DNA of 51,170 bases from an uncultured Rickettsiales bacterium (lineage in GTDB: Bacteria > Pseudomonadota > Alphaproteobacteria > Rickettsiales > UBA1997): positions 1 to 51,170 of the forward strand of contig CAJQHK010000011.1 of assembly GCA_905478165.1 (NCBI GenBank), in the 5' to 3' direction. The notes below the pieces were generated by a model that was not told the origin of the DNA, did not search any database, and saw nothing but the letters and a program-made list of their open reading frames with translations. Of the stretch, positions 10,104 to 21,404 are shown one piece after another (the stretch's first letter is position 1; each line of letters begins with the position of its first letter). The translations under genes were made by a program, and so were the position numbers.

Positions 10104-13100
10104 ATGTTGGATAAATTTATCAACAACATTATAAAGCACAGAATCTATGTAATAATAGCCTTTGTTTTTATATCTATCTTGGCGGTCTATTCTTTTGCAA
10201 CAGTAAAAATTGATGCAATTCCAGATATTGGAGAAAATCAACAGATTATCTTTACAGATTGGTCGGGCGTTTCTCCAAAAGATATAGAAGAGCAAATTAC
10301 TTACCCACTTTCAAATTTAATGCAAGGAATTCCGGGCATTAAAGAGGTGCGCGGAATGAGTGCGTTTGGTTTTTCCGTTATTTATGTAATATTTAAGGAT
10401 GATATTGATTTTTATTGGTCTCGTACAAGAATTTTAGAAAAACTAACTCAAGCTCAAAACATCCTACCAAAGGGAGTTATTCCAACAATTGGAGCTGATG
10501 CAACTGGTCTTGGCCAAATATTTTGGTATTCAGTTGAAAATAAAAAGGATAATCCAAACCCAAAATCTTTAGCAGATTTACGCTCAATTCAAGATTGGTA
10601 TGTAAAATTTCATTTACAGTCAGTTGACGGAGTTTCAGAGGTGGCTTCAATTGGCGGTTTCGTTAAGGAATATCAAATTGATATTGATCCATTACAGCTT
10701 TTTGCAAGAGATTTGCATTTCTCAAAGTTGATTAAGGCAATTAAAAATTCCAATATTGACGTTGGAGCTGAAGTAATTGAAAAAGGAGAAAGAGAGATAA
10801 TTGTCAGGGGATTAGGATTCTTTAAGTCAATTGAAGATATTAAGAATGTTGTAATAGATGTAAAAAATAATACCCCTATTTATGTAAAAGATGTTGCTAA
10901 TGTTCATCTCGGATCTTCTTTTAGGAGGGGCGTCTTATATAGTGGAGAAAGAGAAATAGTTGGGGGGGTTGTTGCTTCCAGATTTGGAGAAAACTCTAAA
11001 GAGGTAATTGACAAAATTGAAAATAAAATGTTAAAAATCTCTAAAGGATTACCTGAAGGGGTGGAAATAAAATCATTTTACAATAGAAAAGATATTATTC
11101 AAAAAGCAATTTCTACAGTCTACAAATCTATTATTGAGGAAATTATCATTGCTGTTTGTGTGATAATGTTTTTTTTGTTTCACTTTAGATCAAGTATTAT
11201 TATATCTCTTACTTTACCCCTTGGCGTTGGTATTAGTTTTATTCTTATGAAAATCTTTGGAATAGATAGTAATATTATGAGCCTTGCTGGAATTATTGTG
11301 GCTATAGGAACTATGGTAGATATGGGAATTATTATGACAGAAAATATTTATTCTCGTCTTAGTAAAAATCCTAAAGATAGAATTAAATCCATTATTAATT
11401 CTACAAAAGAAATTACCCCAGCAATAGTTACGGCGATTGCGACAACAATTATCACATTCTTACCAATTTTCTTTTTACAAAATGCGGAAGGGAAATTATT
11501 TACCCCCCTCGCCTATGCAAAAACATTTGCTCTTATTGGTTCCGTTTTAGTTGCCATATTCTTAATTCCTGTATTATCTGTTTTTTTTCTTAAGGGGAAA
11601 TTAAAACCAATAGAGGAAAATAAAATTTCTTGCAAAATAATACAGATATATAAGCCAATATTATCTATGATCTTAAATAATCCTAAAAGATTTCTTACTA
11701 TTCCAATCATTATTGTGCTTGTTGGAGGTTTTTCATATAAGCAATTGGGCAATGAATTTATGCCGCAATTAAATGAAGGAGAAATCCTGTATATGCCAAC
11801 TACAGTTCCAGGGATAAGCATTACAAAAGCTAAGGAGTTAGTTTTTCAGTCAAACAAGATAATAGAATCTCATGAAGCGGTTGAGTCTGCAATTGCAAAA
11901 ATTGGAAGGGCGGATACCTCTCTTGATCCAGCACCAATTTCTATGGTGGAAACCATAATTAAACTAAAGAAGAGTGCAAAAACTAAAGATATTTATAAAA
12001 TAATGAGGGAGTTAGATCAAATGGTGCAGATTCCAGGATTTATAAATAGCTGGGGCTTTCCGATTCAAACAAGAATTGCCATGATCTCGACTGGTATAAA
12101 AACTCAAATTGGCATCAAGATATTTGGCGATGATTTGAAAAAGCTAGAGCATATTGCTTCACACATTAGTAAAGAAGTAGAAAAAATAGAAGGAGCTTAC
12201 GGAGTATATGCTGAACAAATTACCAGTAAGCCATATATTGAGTTTGATATAGATAGAGTCAAAGCTTCTAGATATGGAATCAATACAGGGACAATAAATC
12301 AGATTCTACAAACTGCCGTTGGAGGTATGGCAATCTCAAAATTTTATCATGGCAGAGAAAGATACAATATAAGGGTTCGATATAAAAAAGAACTTCGCGA
12401 TTCTATTGAAGAGCTGAAGCGAGTTCTTGTTCCATCTCCTATTGGGTCGCACATACCAATTGGCCAATTAGCTAATATTAGAATCATAAATGACTCTGCT
12501 ACAATTAATTCTGAAGATGGATTTTTAAGATCAACGGTACTTTTAAATGTTCGTGATAGAGACCTAGTTGCATTCGTAAATGAAGCAAAAAAAATTGTAA
12601 GTGAGAATATAGATTTACCAAAAGGCTATTCTATAAAATGGGCTGGCGAATATGAAAATCAAGTTAGGTCATCAAAATATCTCCAAATTTTAGTACCTCT
12701 TTCGATTCTAATTAACTTATTAATCTTATTTTTTAACTTCAAATCACTTAGAAATAGCTTAATTATTTTATCAGCAATTCCAATTTCAATTGCTGGAGGA
12801 ATGATATTGCTATGGTTCTCAGGATTTAATTTATCTGTGGCGGTGTGGGTTGGATTTATTGCCCTTTTTGGAATAGCTGTTGATAATGGGGTTGTTATGA
12901 TGGCATATATTAATGAGGAGATGAAAAAAATAAAACCCAACTCTATATTGGAATTAAAAAGAGTTATTATTGAAGCAGGCTCAAGAAGAATTCGTCCCTT
13001 ATTAATGACGACAGCAACAACAATATTCGCTCTTTTACCCATTATGTGGTCAACTTCGATTGGAAGCGAAATTATCAAACCAATGGCTATACCCGTGCTT

Positions 13101-13208
13101 GGAGGAATGTTGTTTATGTTATTGGGGCTATTTATTGTTCCAGTTTTATTTTTCTTTTTTGAAAAAAATACCATTCCAAAAACTTCTTATACCAATTCCC
13201 ACCTTTAA
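10104..13208 (+). CDS. cusA: Heavy-metal RND efflux pump (CusA/CzcA family)
   Basis: This 1034-residue inner-membrane transporter uses the proton gradient to expel metal. It has the RND architecture: a first helix (YVIIAFVFISILAVYSFA), a large periplasmic loop, a TM2-6 block with GTMVDMGIIMTENIYSRL carrying the relay Asp and Met residues, a second loop, and a TM8-12 block with PLLMTTATTIFALLPIMWS. These motifs place it in the heavy-metal (HAE-... CusA/CzcA) branch and not among drug pumps. Copper/silver preference is inferred from the adaptor. The last residues (YTNSHL and the stop) are encoded by the end of a dispersed repeat element, so the native C-terminus was probably altered. Confidence 0.92.
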   Translation: MLDKFINNIIKHRIYVIIAFVFISILAVYSFATVKIDAIPDIGENQQIIFTDWSGVSPKDIEEQITYPLSNLMQGIPGIKEVRGMSAFGFSVIYVIFKDDIDFYWSRTRILEKLTQAQNILPKGVIPTIGADATGLGQIFWYSVENKKDNPNPKSLADLRSIQDWYVKFHLQSVDGVSEVASIGGFVKEYQIDIDPLQLFARDLHFSKLIKAIKNSNIDVGAEVIEKGEREIIVRGLGFFKSIEDIKNVVIDVKNNTPIYVKDVANVHLGSSFRRGVLYSGEREIVGGVVASRFGENSKEVIDKIENKMLKISKGLPEGVEIKSFYNRKDIIQKAISTVYKSIIEEIIIAVCVIMFFLFHFRSSIIISLTLPLGVGISFILMKIFGIDSNIMSLAGIIVAIGTMVDMGIIMTENIYSRLSKNPKDRIKSIINSTKEITPAIVTAIATTIITFLPIFFLQNAEGKLFTPLAYAKTFALIGSVLVAIFLIPVLSVFFLKGKLKPIEENKISCKIIQIYKPILSMILNNPKRFLTIPIIIVLVGGFSYKQLGNEFMPQLNEGEILYMPTTVPGISITKAKELVFQSNKIIESHEAVESAIAKIGRADTSLDPAPISMVETIIKLKKSAKTKDIYKIMRELDQMVQIPGFINSWGFPIQTRIAMISTGIKTQIGIKIFGDDLKKLEHIASHISKEVEKIEGAYGVYAEQITSKPYIEFDIDRVKASRYGINTGTINQILQTAVGGMAISKFYHGRERYNIRVRYKKELRDSIEELKRVLVPSPIGSHIPIGQLANIRIINDSATINSEDGFLRSTVLLNVRDRDLVAFVNEAKKIVSENIDLPKGYSIKWAGEYENQVRSSKYLQILVPLSILINLLILFFNFKSLRNSLIILSAIPISIAGGMILLWFSGFNLSVAVWVGFIALFGIAVDNGVVMMAYINEEMKKIKPNSILELKRVIIEAGSRRIRPLLMTTATTIFALLPIMWSTSIGSEIIKPMAIPVLGGMLFMLLGLFIVPVLFFFFEKNTIPKTSYTNSHL

Positions 13209-13360
13209 AGCAGTTTTTTTCGAAATATTTTTATTCATAAATTATTAAAAAATGCCCGCCCTATGTTAATAGGGTGTAAGGCTTTTTGATGATTTAAGGA
13301 TAAAAAGATAAAGAAAAAATCTGTCTTAACTTGTGTATTTTAAAGATGGGAATTGGTATT
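13189..13360 (-). repeat. Complete copy (E1) of a dispersed element with terminal inverted repeats
   Basis: About 172 bp bounded by ATACCAATTCCCACCTTTAA on the left and its imperfect reverse complement TTAAAGATGGGAATTGGTAT on the right. The interior contains a CCCTAT-TAAC-ATAGGG hairpin and T-rich tracts. The whole element aligns, inverted, with the copy upstream of gltX; by eye most positions agree. It occupies the convergent gap between cusA and the oligopeptidase gene and overlaps both stop codons. It encodes no transposase, so MITE-like is the best description. Confidence 0.85.
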
Positions 13361-15386
13361 AAACACCTTCAAGATACAATAAAAATGCATAATCGAGCGC
13401 CACTTCCTTTAGAGAATTAAACCTTCCTGTGGCACCACTATGACCAGCTTCCATTTGCGTCTTCATTAAAAGTAAGTTTTTATCCGTCTTTAACTCTCTT
13501 AATTTTGCCACCCATTTTGCTGGCTCAAAATATTGAACCTGAGAATCATGAAGTCCGGTTGTAACCAAAATATTCGGATAATCTTTTGCCTCAATATTGC
13601 TGTAAGGACAGTAAGATTTTATGTAATCATAATATTTTTTTTCATTTGGATTCCCCCACTCATCATATTCAGACGTGGTTAGAGGAATTGAGTCATCCAG
13701 CATGGTAGTTAGTACATCAACAAAAGGCACGGCAGAAATAACGCCATTAAATAAGGATGAGTCCATATTAATAACCGCTCCAATCAACAAGCCTCCAGCG
13801 CTTCCGCCGTATGCATAGAGATGATTTTTGGAAGTGTAGTTATTTGAAATTAAATATTTACCAACATTAATAAAATCTTTGAAAGTATTCTTCTTATTCA
13901 GCATTTTACCATCCTCATACCAAGATCTTCCCATTTCAGAGCCCCCCCTGATGTGTGCAACAGCAAAGATAAATCCTCTATCTAAAAGTGACAAACGGCT
14001 AGAGCTAAAAGAAGGAGGAATGCTATGACCATACGAACCATAACCATAAAGCAATAAAGGAGTTTTGGAGTTTATTTTGGTATTCTTATTATAAACCAAA
14101 GAAACGGGAATATCTTTACCATCGTAAGATTTAACAAAAATTCTTTTTGTTACATAATTTTCTTTTCTAAAATCACCCAAAATTTCCTGCTGTTTTTTTA
14201 ACTCCTCACTTTGATTCTTGATAGTATAATCGTAAATCGAAGATGGAGTTGTCATGGATTGATATCCATATCTTAATATGCCACTTTCATAATCATGATT
14301 AGTTCCAATATATGAGACATAAACTTCTTCCTTAGATGGTAAATAAAAATTTTCTAAAGAATCTCTTTTAAAAATATTAATCTTATTAAGTCCATTTTCT
14401 ACCTCAGAAAGAATTAAATAATCTTTGGAAATATCAACATCTTCTATTAAAATATCAGGGCGATGCGCAATCACTTCGCGCCAATTTTTTTTATTGGTAT
14501 CTTCTAAATCAGACTCCATGATACGAAAGTTTTTTGCCTTATAATTTGTTAAAATGTAGAATTTATCTTTAGCATGAATTGGTAAATATTCTAATTCAAC
14601 CTCTCTTTTGTAAAAAATTTTTGGCTTCGCTAAAGGTTTGTCTGCAGAAATAATTCTAACCTCATTTGAAGTTTTGTGAGAAGAGTGAATGTAAATAAAA
14701 TCCTTCGTTTTTGATTTAGAAACGGAAACATGATAAGTATCGTCTTTCTCAAAATAAACCTCCTGATCTTGCTTTTGCTTTTCACCAATTTTATGCAAAT
14801 AAACGCGATCAGATCTTAAGGTAGTTTTGTTTTTATCGGTGTAAAACAAATAATTATCTTCAGCAAAAACTGCATTTCCAGTTACTTCTGAAATTTTGTT
14901 ATCCAGCAATTTTCCAGTTTTTAAATCCTTAAAAAATATGTCATATATTCTCCTGCCTTTAACATCAACACTGTAAGCCAATATGCTGTGATCACGATTT
15001 AAGGCGTAATTACCAACATTAAAATATTCATAATTTTTTGCCAATTCATTAACATCTAAAAATATCTCCTCCTTAGCTTCTAAATTTTTGTATTTTCGAC
15101 AATAAATTGGATACTGACTACCTTTTTCAAAACGAGTATAATAGTAATAATCATCCTTTTTAGTTGGAAGGCTTTGATCCTCCTCCTTAATTCTGGATTT
15201 CATTTCTTGATACAAATCCTTTTGCAACTTTTCAGTAGAAGCTAACTTTTTTGTAGTGTATTTATTTTCATCCTCTAAATATTTAGTTACATCTGGATTT
15301 TTTTTATCATTTAGCCAATAATAATTATCAATCCTAACATCTTGATGAATCTCTAATTTATGAGGGTTTTTTTTAATTTGAGGCAT
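13359..15386 (-). CDS. ptrB: Oligopeptidase B (prolyl oligopeptidase family S9A)
   Basis: This 675-residue serine peptidase cleaves short peptides, typically after basic residues. An N-terminal beta-propeller covers roughly residues 1-390. The alpha/beta-hydrolase domain has LLLYGYGSYG, AHIRGGSEMGRSWYEDGK and the nucleophile motif YGGSAGG. The Asp sits in GLHDSQV and the His in EAGHSGATGRF. Length matches E. coli PtrB (about 686). No signal peptide is visible, so it is probably cytoplasmic. The TAA stop is formed by the terminal repeat of the adjacent element. A perfect 16-bp inverted repeat lies just upstream of its start. Confidence 0.93.
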   Translation of the reverse strand: MPQIKKNPHKLEIHQDVRIDNYYWLNDKKNPDVTKYLEDENKYTTKKLASTEKLQKDLYQEMKSRIKEEDQSLPTKKDDYYYYTRFEKGSQYPIYCRKYKNLEAKEEIFLDVNELAKNYEYFNVGNYALNRDHSILAYSVDVKGRRIYDIFFKDLKTGKLLDNKISEVTGNAVFAEDNYLFYTDKNKTTLRSDRVYLHKIGEKQKQDQEVYFEKDDTYHVSVSKSKTKDFIYIHSSHKTSNEVRIISADKPLAKPKIFYKREVELEYLPIHAKDKFYILTNYKAKNFRIMESDLEDTNKKNWREVIAHRPDILIEDVDISKDYLILSEVENGLNKINIFKRDSLENFYLPSKEEVYVSYIGTNHDYESGILRYGYQSMTTPSSIYDYTIKNQSEELKKQQEILGDFRKENYVTKRIFVKSYDGKDIPVSLVYNKNTKINSKTPLLLYGYGSYGHSIPPSFSSSRLSLLDRGFIFAVAHIRGGSEMGRSWYEDGKMLNKKNTFKDFINVGKYLISNNYTSKNHLYAYGGSAGGLLIGAVINMDSSLFNGVISAVPFVDVLTTMLDDSIPLTTSEYDEWGNPNEKKYYDYIKSYCPYSNIEAKDYPNILVTTGLHDSQVQYFEPAKWVAKLRELKTDKNLLLMKTQMEAGHSGATGRFNSLKEVALDYAFLLYLEGV

Positions 15387-15406
15387 GTTGATTTCTTTTT
15401 GTTGAG

Positions 15407-15447
15407 TTAAATTTGATAATTGATATTATAGCAATTATCAAATTTAA
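15407..15447. promoter_or_regulatory. Perfect 16-bp inverted repeat upstream of oligopeptidase B
   Basis: TTAAATTTGATAATTG at 15407-15422 is followed after a 9-base loop by its exact reverse complement at 15432-15447. It lies 21 bp upstream of the oligopeptidase start, in the divergent region shared with frmA. The right arm and the next 20 bases recur at 18353-18385, so it may be part of another dispersed repeat and not a dedicated operator. Confidence 0.6.
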
Positions 15448-15618
15448 ACATATATTTAGCAAAAAGATTTTTCTTTTACATTTTTCTAAAAAACTCTTAG
15501 AATATTGGTGGTATTTTGAGTTTTTTAAAGAAAGAATAGAAGGTAAATGCTGTAGTTAAGTTTGATTATTTGTTTTTAAAAATTTTTTAATAATCTGTAT
15601 CCACATCAATCCTTTTAA

Positions 15619-16743
<1,125 letters not shown>

Positions 16744-16747
16744 AGAA

Positions 16748-17587
16748 ATGATAAAATTACTAAAAGAAAATAAAACATTTGGCGGGAAGACTAGTTCTTG
16801 GCAACATCTTTCTAAATCTAATGCTGGATTAATGAAATTTTCCACTTTCATTCCAGAATCAAAAAAAATTGATAGCTGTATTATCTGGCTATCTGGACTG
16901 ACCTGTACGGAAGAAAATTTTATCATAAAATCTGGAGTGCAAAAATATTTAAATGGTACAAATACTATGATAATCTGTCCAGATACCTCTCCCAGGGGGC
17001 TTGATCTGCTCGCAGAACATGATTCTTATGATTTTGGCTCCGGAGCTGGTTTTTATGTTAATTCTCTTACCGAAGGGTATAAGGATCATTATAATATGTT
17101 TGATTATGTATCAATTGATTTACATGAGATAATTTTAAAAGAATTCTCCATTCCATCTGGTAATATATCAATATCAGGACATTCAATGGGAGGACATGGA
17201 GCTCTTATTATTGGACTAACTTTTCCTGAGAAATATCACTCAATTTCTGTATTTGCCCCACTCTCCAACCCTATTAATGTTGAGTGGGGAAGGAATGCTT
17301 TTCGAGGTTACTTAGGGGAAGAAAATGAAGATCTTTGGAAAAAATATGATTCTTGTGAATTAATAAAATCTGGCAAGAAACATCCGCGTAAAATTCTAAT
17401 AGACCAAGGAACTCATGATGAATTTACTCACAATCTTTTAACGGAGAATTTAATACAGGTTTGCAAAAAACATGGTCAGCCTATTGAGATGAATTTTAGA
17501 GAAGATTATGATCATAGTTATTATTTTATATCAAGCTTCATTGAATCTCACATTAATTTTCATATTAATGGCAACTCTTATCTGTAA
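16748..17587 (+). CDS. fghA: S-formylglutathione hydrolase
   Basis: This 279-residue esterase-D family serine hydrolase converts S-formylglutathione to formate and glutathione, the step after FrmA. The substrate-loop region WLSGLTCTEENF and the nucleophile elbow SGHSMGGHGA are present. The acid DQGTHDEF and the histidine region EDYDHSYYFISSF complete the triad. Length is standard. The gene directly follows frmA and is convergent with ung. The T-rich tail just after the stop (17591-17606) could aid termination, but there is no clear stem. Confidence 0.96.
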   Translation: MIKLLKENKTFGGKTSSWQHLSKSNAGLMKFSTFIPESKKIDSCIIWLSGLTCTEENFIIKSGVQKYLNGTNTMIICPDTSPRGLDLLAEHDSYDFGSGAGFYVNSLTEGYKDHYNMFDYVSIDLHEIILKEFSIPSGNISISGHSMGGHGALIIGLTFPEKYHSISVFAPLSNPINVEWGRNAFRGYLGEENEDLWKKYDSCELIKSGKKHPRKILIDQGTHDEFTHNLLTENLIQVCKKHGQPIEMNFREDYDHSYYFISSFIESHINFHINGNSYL

Positions 17588-17605
17588 AGCAATTTTTTTT
17601 GATTT

Positions 17606-18316
17606 TTAGTTGGTAGTATTCAGATGTAAAGTGGGTTGCAAAAACCAGTCAATCGGCTTTATATTGTGATTAATAAGATAATTATTAGCTTTAGAAAAGT
17701 GCTTACAACCTAAAAAACCCCTATAGGCAGAAAGAGGGCTAGGATGTGAAGATTCTAAAACCAAATGTTTGTTTCGATCAACATTCATAGCTTTTTTTTG
17801 TGCATGACTACCCCATAATAGAAAAACTAAATTTTTACATTCATCATTAAGTATATCTACCACCTTATCAGTTAGTATTTCCCACCCCCTACCCTTGTGT
17901 GAGGCTGGTATACAATGCTCAACAGTTAATACGCTATTAAGCATTAGAACGCCATTTTTAGCCCATGATTCAAGAAAACCATGGTTTGATTCCTCTAAAT
18001 TAAGATCAGATTTTAATTCTTTATAGATATTTTTTAAAGAAGGAGGTATTCTAACATTTGGCTTAACTGAGAAACAAAGACCGTGAGCCTGATTTTTACC
18101 ATGATACGGATCTTGACCTATTATAACCACCTTTACCTTATTTAGGGGGGTTAAATTAAAACTTGAGAATATTTCAGACTTATCGGGATAAATAGATTTC
18201 TTACTATCATATTCTTTTGTTAAGAAAGATTCTAGTTTTAGTATGTAGTCTTTTTTAAACTCATCCACTAAGTAAGTCCCCCAAATATTTGAGGGGGATA
18301 AATTACTAATATTCAT
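17606..18316 (-). CDS. ung: Uracil-DNA glycosylase
   Basis: Ung removes uracil from DNA in base-excision repair. This 236-residue family-1 enzyme has the water-activating loop GQDPYHGKNQAHGLCFSV near residue 68 with the catalytic Asp. It also has the Pro/Ser-rich IPPSLKNIYKEL, the active-site LLWGSHAQKK and the C-terminal SSHPSPLSAYRGFLGCKHF. Length is typical. It is separated from the upstream minus-strand gene obgE by 281 bp containing a transposase relic, so it is probably transcribed on its own. Confidence 0.96.
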   Translation of the reverse strand: MNISNLSPSNIWGTYLVDEFKKDYILKLESFLTKEYDSKKSIYPDKSEIFSSFNLTPLNKVKVVIIGQDPYHGKNQAHGLCFSVKPNVRIPPSLKNIYKELKSDLNLEESNHGFLESWAKNGVLMLNSVLTVEHCIPASHKGRGWEILTDKVVDILNDECKNLVFLLWGSHAQKKAMNVDRNKHLVLESSHPSPLSAYRGFLGCKHFSKANNYLINHNIKPIDWFLQPTLHLNTTN

Positions 18317-18352
18317 ATATTAATGGAAAAATGTGTATCCCAAACAAATAAT

Positions 18353-18385
18353 ACCAATTATCAAATTTAAATATACACTTAGCAA
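18353..18385. repeat. Short dispersed repeat shared with 15431-15466
   Basis: ACCAATTATCAAATTTAAAT and the following ATACACTTAGCAAG match GCAATTATCAAATTTAAACA plus TATATTTAGCAA at 15431-15464 with few changes. The last part also resembles ACATATATTTAGCAAA at 50901-50916, just upstream of the IS3 relic. This points to a second class of dispersed repeat. Confidence 0.5.
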
Positions 18386-18403
18386 GTGGGCCAAAATATT
18401 TTC

Positions 18404-18505
18404 AACATTATAACCGTAAGCTACAATTGATAGCCCTATACATCATTGCAGAATTATAGATGAACTTTGGTGTTACTCAATATGATAAAAAATCTTTAGA
18501 AGAAA
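18404..18505 (+). pseudogene. Relic of an IS21-type IstB ATPase (C-terminal fragment)
   Basis: Around 18426 one frame reads IDSPIHHCRII, resembling the conserved IDRLxHHCxII segment near the C-terminus of IstB, the IS21 helper ATPase. Stops and frameshifts follow within 20 codons. The same segment is better preserved at 31.1 kb. Only a short piece remains, and the call rests on that motif and on the similarity between the two relics. Confidence 0.45.
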
Positions 18506-18597
18506 AAATTTACCTAAAAACTCAACGTTGTAAATAACTCTCAACAATCGAACTCATTTTCTTAACCCACTAAAGTAGCAAAACTACTTTGACTCCG

Positions 18598-20041
<1,444 letters not shown>

Positions 20042-20053
20042 AATTAAGTTAAT

Positions 20054-20809
20054 TTAAACGGTTCCAACGTGAATAGCGCAAGTGCCAAAAGATAGATTGT
20101 GATAATCGACATTGTGAAAACCGGCCTCTTCTATCATTTTTTTAAATTCCTCTTGTTTTGGAAATTTTTCAATAGATTCAACCAGATATTGATAAGAATC
20201 TTCATCTTTTGCCACTAATTGACCAATTTTTGGAACAATATTGAAGGAATATAATTCATAGAATTTTCTTAAAATATCATTATTTACCTTTGAAAACTCT
20301 AAACAAATAAATTTTCCACCCGTTTTTAACACTCTTTTTGCCTCATCTAAGCCTTTTCTTATATCGGTAAAGTTTCTAATACCAAAAGCAATAGTATAAA
20401 AATCAACAGAATTGTCTTCATGTGGTAAATCTTGTCCACTAGCAACGGTAAATTGAAATTTATTTAAAAGATTTTTATTAATCATTTTTTCTCGGCAGTA
20501 TTTTATCATTTCAGAATTAATATCTAAAATTTCAATTTCACCTTCGATTTTTTGATTTTGCATTTTTTTAAGAATACGAAGAGAGACATCGCCAGTTCCG
20601 CCAGCAACATCAAGGATTTTATATGGTTTTATAGGTCTAAAATGCAACTCCTTAACCATCTCATCCTTCCAATGACGATGAGCACCAAAACTCATTAAAT
20701 CATTCATTATGTCATATTTGGAGGCTACTGAATTAAAAACATTTTTAACTAGATCTTCCTTTTCAGAAAAATTAATTTTTTTAAAGCCAAAGAAGGTTTC
20801 TTGAGTCAT
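20054..20809 (-). CDS. ubiE: Ubiquinone biosynthesis C-methyltransferase UbiE
   Basis: UbiE methylates the quinone ring during ubiquinone (and, where present, menaquinone) synthesis using SAM. The 251-residue protein has the signatures VASKYDIMNDLMSFGAHRHWKD near residue 28, the SAM-binding ILDVAGGTGDVSLRIL near residue 64, and GIRNFTDIRKGLDEAKRVLKTGG near residue 142. Length is typical. It heads the ubiE-ribH-obgE run; the 12-bp gap to ribH suggests an operon. Its presence fits an aerobic respiratory chain. Confidence 0.96.
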   Translation of the reverse strand: MTQETFFGFKKINFSEKEDLVKNVFNSVASKYDIMNDLMSFGAHRHWKDEMVKELHFRPIKPYKILDVAGGTGDVSLRILKKMQNQKIEGEIEILDINSEMIKYCREKMINKNLLNKFQFTVASGQDLPHEDNSVDFYTIAFGIRNFTDIRKGLDEAKRVLKTGGKFICLEFSKVNNDILRKFYELYSFNIVPKIGQLVAKDEDSYQYLVESIEKFPKQEEFKKMIEEAGFHNVDYHNLSFGTCAIHVGTV

Positions 20810-21059
20810 ATTATTATTAACAATGAAATACCAGTAAAAATTATTTCTAATTTTAATGTAGGTTTTGATATAAAAAGTTATTTTACTTGGAAAGATAGCT
20901 TTATCAAGTGTAAAATTACTAAATAAACTTTAAAAATATAGATCCAAAATAATCTTAAAATATAATCGTCAGATTCCTCGCTATACTAGTTTATATTCGC
21001 ATATAATCTTTAAAAAGAACTGAGGACTTTAAAATTCAATACTCCCTTTAATTTTTCAA

Positions 21060-21269
21060 TAGAAATAAAACTAGTTCTACCCTATATTGTAGCTTATTAG
21101 ATATGATATCTAAGGTCCCAAAAATATCAGCAAAACTATGATCTTTGATAATGGAGATGAGTTTGTTAAACATATCAATTACTGCCTTAAAGGATTTAAA
21201 ACCTATTTACTCAATACTTATAGCCCTTGGCAAAAAGGATTGACAGAAAAGATAAATTCCGTGATTTAG
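21060..21269 (+). pseudogene. Relic of an IS30-family transposase
   Basis: From 21120 to the TAG at 21267-21269 one frame reads PKNISKTMIFDNGDEFVKH, then YCLKGFKTYLL and TYSPWQKGLTEKINSVI. FDNGxEF and YSPWQxGxxExxN are the hallmark DDE-domain segments of IS30 transposases, including the second Asp and the Glu. Upstream, a different frame (around 21070-21110) looks like the preceding RKT-strand region, so at least one frameshift is present. The N-terminal HTH and the end of the protein are gone. It is dead and cannot act. Confidence 0.75.
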
Positions 21270-21342
21270 ATCGCACTTTTAGTATAACGCATTTTTGAAT
21301 CTTATTCAAGGTTTTTTATAATTTTTCTTAAAAATATTTTAT

Positions 21343-21361
21343 GATAATGATTATCAATTTT
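21343..21361. promoter_or_regulatory. Fur box 1 upstream of TonB-dependent receptor
   Basis: GATAATGATTATCAATTTT matches the classical 19-bp Fur consensus at 15 positions. It lies just upstream of the proposed -35 of the receptor promoter. Confidence 0.7.
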
Positions 21362-21365
21362 ATTA

Positions 21366-21394
21366 TTGACTTATTTCTTTGGGATATCTAGATT
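21366..21394 (+). promoter_or_regulatory. Sigma-70-type promoter of the TonB-dependent receptor
   Basis: TTGACT at 21366-21371 is followed, after a 17-bp spacer, by TAGATT at 21389-21394. It sits between the two Fur boxes, about 60 bp upstream of the receptor start. The assignment rests on consensus and context. Confidence 0.55.
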
Positions 21395-21404
21395 ATTAAT
21401 TTAT

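Noticed and set aside
12659-13174. 171-codon open frame on the minus strand inside cusA
   Set aside because: It lies wholly opposite a well-supported RND pump, has no recognisable domain and reads as the antisense of membrane helices.
18562-18580. AAAGTAG-CAAAA-CTACTTT hairpin as terminator of obgE
   Set aside because: The stem is short and no T-run follows on the minus strand; kept out of the feature list.
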